From positions 62,001-126,000 of the forward strand of contig JAAMXP010000508.1 in the NCBI GenBank assembly GCA_019693395.1: a DNA stretch of 64,000 bases, read 5' to 3'. Shown one piece after another: positions 60,962 through 64,000 of this stretch. The position numbers and the translations under genes are program-made. How positions within the stretch are numbered: position 1 is the first letter of the stretch; the number at the start of each line of letters is the position of its first letter. This DNA comes from Ettlia oleoabundans. Lineage: Eukaryota > Chlorophyta > Chlorophyceae > Chlamydomonadales. Below the pieces are notes generated by a model, which did not search any database, had not been told where the DNA came from, and saw only the letters and a program-made list of their open reading frames with translations.

Positions 60962-63900
60962 CTACCCGCCGCCGCCACTCTGCTGTGCCTGCTCTAGCTG
61001 CACCGCCACCCAGGCGCACGCCTGCTCCCCGTGCTGCTTCAGCCACCGCGCATTGGCGGCAATGCTTTCCTTAGCACGAGCCGCATAGCCCGGGTCAAGC
61101 TGCTTGTCCTGCAAACATATGTAACGGGTGGCAATCGATTTAGCATGAAATACTGCAAGGCAGAAGGCAGGCATTTTTCCTACGAGATACAGCACTACAG
61201 TTCGGGGCTTCTGTACACGCTGTCAAAACAGGCAATAAACGCAGGTGCCCCACCCAGCAGCTGCTTGCGACTCCCAGCTTGGTGCCAAGCAGAATACAGG
61301 AGGGACAGAGAATAAAAGCACATGAGGCCTCCTAACAAAGCAAAACAAACAATCAAGAAAACCAAGTGGGAGGAAAGTCGAGCAAGGTCTAGGGCCAACC
61401 TGGAACTGCCGGAAGAAGGCGTCGACCTCCTGCTGCTTGTCAGCGTCGGCAAACAAGGAGGCCACGCCCTCCGCCACCTGAGCCACGCGCCGCAGTGCCT
61501 CTTCATCTCCTGCATATGATGAAGATGAACATGATGCGGCAAGGCGTGGCAGCGTGTTAATGTAGGGTTGCTGTTCGACAGTGTGTCTGGTTGTTGGGGT
61601 TGCGTGGAGCATGGTTGGCGTTGGGCGGTACAATTAACATCAACCTGGGGTACAGCACAATGAACGGCAATCTGGCATAGAAGAAAAGCAGTGAGAGTGG
61701 CCAGCCCTGTGCACTGTGCGCTTGTCTACATGACCTGCAAAAGTGGCCAACGATTTACTCACAGATTACTGGTGCCTATCTCTGTACCCGGCTCCCAGTA
61801 CCCGGCCAGACTCACCCCCCAGCTTGGCCATCAGCTGCTGGTGGTTCTGTTGCAGCCAGAACCACGTGAGAGGCAGCGCGTTGTGGCCGCCATTCCGCGC
61901 CACATTAACTATCACCAGGCGCGCATCCTGCAGCAGCGGGGGAAAGCAACAAACACAGCATGCAAAAAACCATCGTCATTAGAGGCAGAAATGTGCTGAC
62001 CAGGCCTTGTATCGCAGCAGGCAGCCCACAGATCAAAGCCCCAGTTCCCCGTCCACTTCCAAACCTGCGAAGTTTCCCTTGACCAGCCCGCACCTGCGCC
62101 CGCACGTCCTCTGACAACGCAAACTGCAGCGTTGCCTGTGTGCGGCTGCCGCCCGGTGCATAACCCAGCGCCATCAGCGTGCGCTCCTTCTCATCCGCCT
62201 CGCTGGCAGCGAGGTACATCTCTTGCAGCTGCGGTGCAATAAGAAGATGGAGGCAGTACAGGTGGTCAAGGCTGGCCTCAAGGATGAGCGAGCGGTCGGG
62301 TAGTCTGTGGTGGCCATTGGAAGAGCCCAGAGGCTCCATCTTGCTGATCCTGCTTGCATTCCACCTGTTGGAACAGAAAGAATTTCCGGAAGCCGTCACG
62401 GTACACAGCCCACTCAATCCCATGCTACCCTCCCTCAGTCTCACCTGCTGGTACACCTCAAAAATGTCGGTACGAGCCGCGCTCTGGTACACCGCGTCCC
62501 GAATGTCGGCATCAAGCGTGTTGACAGGGGCCTGCTCCGGCCCAGCCCCCTCCGGAGCCTCCAGCTGAGTGAAGAGGTTGGCTGCCGCCGACTGCATGGG
62601 CGCGCAGCATGCGAAACTGGGCAAGGGCGGTACAGGCTGGGTTCCATTACAAATTGCAAGTTGCAGATGAGTGCAGGTGGCAGGCATACAAGCGGGTTTG
62701 AACATGTGAGTGGTGTGGGGTGGAGCAGGAGTGTGAAAGGGAGTGTTGTGAAGGAGCATGCATGCCGGTAACAGTGTGTGGGAATCAGTGACGATTGCTC
62801 CCTGGGTAAATGATTTACAGAGCATTAGGCACGCCGCCATGTTTGGCGGGTCAAGGCAGCTGGAGGTGCGCTTGTGCCTGTGGTTATGTTCTGCTTGAGG
62901 ATGGCGTTCAAGCAGGCTGCTTACCTTTATGCCCGCGTCCGCAAATAAGCCGGCAGCCCGGAGGATGGCAGGCCTGCAGGTGACAGCATCATGTTATCAC
63001 ATTAGCGGCAAGGTGAAGCACAACAGCACACCGCGGCTCACCCTTACAAGTGGCAAGCCTGACAAAAGTGCAGCCACATCGCGGCAACACAGAAGCACCC
63101 CGGCACTCATCAGCCAACGCAACAAAACTGGACCAAACAAACATCAAGGAAAGAGGTAGCAGAGAGTAATCCACGCTGGGCGTTGTGTTGATCAGCCACC
63201 TAGGCGGCCAGCTCCGATCACATTAGCCAGCTAGCCACCCACCTCAGGAGGCGGTACCCCACCGTCTGCTCCTCAGCAGGCACGCTGGACTCGGCTGCCA
63301 TGAAGCTGAACAGAAGCTGGCCGGAGCTGCTGGCGTTCCCGCTGCCGCCTGACGCTGCTGCCTGCATAGGGAGGTACGGAGCAGTGCAGGCAGGCACGCT
63401 TGGAAAGGTTGTTCTGCACTGACCACGATTTACCAGCAGGCGGCTGGGCAGAGGAGCAGAGACTTTTCCCCCCTTCCCAAACAGCCCAGTCAACATGCAG
63501 CAGGGTGAGATCGCACCTGGCGGAGGTAACTGTGTAGCAGCCCATCCCGCACCCAGGCCTGCCAGTCTGCACAACGGGTAGGGTGAGTGCAAGCGAGTTT
63601 TGGGCTGAACTGCACCTATGGCTTCAGGCCAGCACATAATTGAGTCCACGAGTTCTCTTACCGCGGGTACGAGGCATCGCGAAGATTGCTACAACCCCAC
63701 AACGCAGCATATGGCAACATGCACAGATCCTCGCAACATAAGCATTTAACGGTTTGAAGGAATTGATAAGTTGAAAGCTCTGCAGAGCTGGCCAGGTACA
63801 CACACGCAAGCAGACCAATGAGTACCACACACGTGCCTGTGTAGCAGGGCAGCAGGCGCTCCAGCTTATATATGTAAGGAAGCGCCGCCGCCCAAGGCTC

Positions 63901-64000
63901 ATAATCCTGTGGCGGCCGAACTTGCAAAGCCCTGCAGGCAATCCAGAGGATGGAAACCATGGGGTCTGACGGCCACATTCCTGACTGGGAAAGGCAGTAA
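60962..64000 (-). CDS. M1 aminopeptidase, C-terminal part (cut by window edge)
   Basis: C-terminal ERAP1_C-type domain of a zinc aminopeptidase of family M1 (puromycin-sensitive aminopeptidase group). Only the 3' end lies in the window; the catalytic zinc motif is outside. Traced exons in transcript order: 63931-63837, 63566-63517, 63361-63243, 62973-62925, 62591-62445, 62228-62094, 61927-61816, 61509-61400, 61108-60962, about 321 residues, all in phase. Landmarks are DYEPWAAALPYIYKLERLL, YRLLRPAILRAAGLF, DIRDAVYQSAARTDIFEVY, KERTLMALGYAPGG, VNVARNGGHNALPLTWFWL and GVASLFADADKQQEVDAFF, ending with NARWLKQHGEQACAWV. The donor after 63837 reads CAG|GCACGT, a GC site; the alternative GT three bases on would break the frame. 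Confidence 0.88.

Noticed and set aside
1..64000. Bacterial contamination, mobile element, viral insert, CRISPR array or tRNA
   Set aside because: Every recognised gene is intron-rich and eukaryotic. I found no transposase, reverse transcriptase, integrase, terminal repeats, spaced direct repeats or tRNA-like cloverleaf by eye. A tRNA scan and repeat search would be decisive and could not be run.

Overview
This window is nuclear DNA from a green alga (Chlorophyta). The evidence is moderately GC-rich sequence, intron-dense genes with GT-AG (sometimes GC-AG) splice sites and strong TGCAG acceptors, TGTAA-type poly(A) signals behind several genes, and plastid-lineage genes: phytoene synthase, a CYP97A carotenoid hydroxylase, a membrane-anchored rubredoxin and an organellar release factor. 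I cannot fix the class from sequence alone; a trebouxiophyte or a scenedesmacean chlorophycean would both fit. I built gene models by hand from splice signals, reading-phase continuity and family motifs. Fourteen of the 16 models that lie whole in the window close with every exon phase in register. One (the AP2-like gene) has one unresolved junction, and another (the 13.7-15.8 kb membrane protein) has an uncertain 5' end.

Layout. 0-7.2 kb: a decayed inverted copy of the SMG9 3' end, an IBR5-type dual-specificity phosphatase (-), SMG9 (+) and an eEF2-lysine-methyltransferase-like gene (-). 7.4-12.4 kb: 15-exon CYP97A (+). 13.7-15.8 kb: an orphan multi-pass membrane protein (+). 16.4-20.9 kb: an AP2-like, Cys-cluster nuclear protein (-). 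21.2-24.4 kb: organellar peptide chain release factor 1 (+). 24.7-28.5 kb: an FNBP4-like WW-domain protein (-). 29.0-30.1 kb: a second orphan membrane protein (+). 30.8-32.9 kb: XRCC2 (+). 33.5-36.2 kb: phytoene synthase (+). 37.3-38.8 kb: a plastid-type YjbQ/UPF0047 protein (-). 39.4-41.3 kb: an SAP30BP/HCNGP-type regulator (+). 41.5-55.8 kb: a 32-exon, about 2157-residue HRQ1 helicase with an N-terminal ubiquitin-like domain (+). 56.3-57.3 kb: rubredoxin (+). 57.8-60.8 kb: WDR55 (-). 61.0 kb to the window end: the C-terminal part of an M1 aminopeptidase (-).

Functional themes. Two steps of carotenoid synthesis (PSY entry step, CYP97A ring hydroxylation) lie about 21 kb apart, with a photosystem-assembly rubredoxin 20 kb beyond. 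Two DNA-repair genes (XRCC2, HRQ1) and several RNA or translation genes (SMG9, EEF2KMT-like, RF1, FNBP4-like, SAP30BP, WDR55) are interspersed. This is an ordinary euchromatic gene mix. I see no mobile element, virus, CRISPR array or tRNA. The unusual signals are eight GC-AG introns among about 122 traced, a DEGH motif II and a large inter-lobe insert in HRQ1, a Walker-A Lys-to-Arg change in XRCC2, a 99-bp hexanucleotide repeat in an HRQ1 intron, and the unfamiliar AP2 plus Cys-cluster protein.
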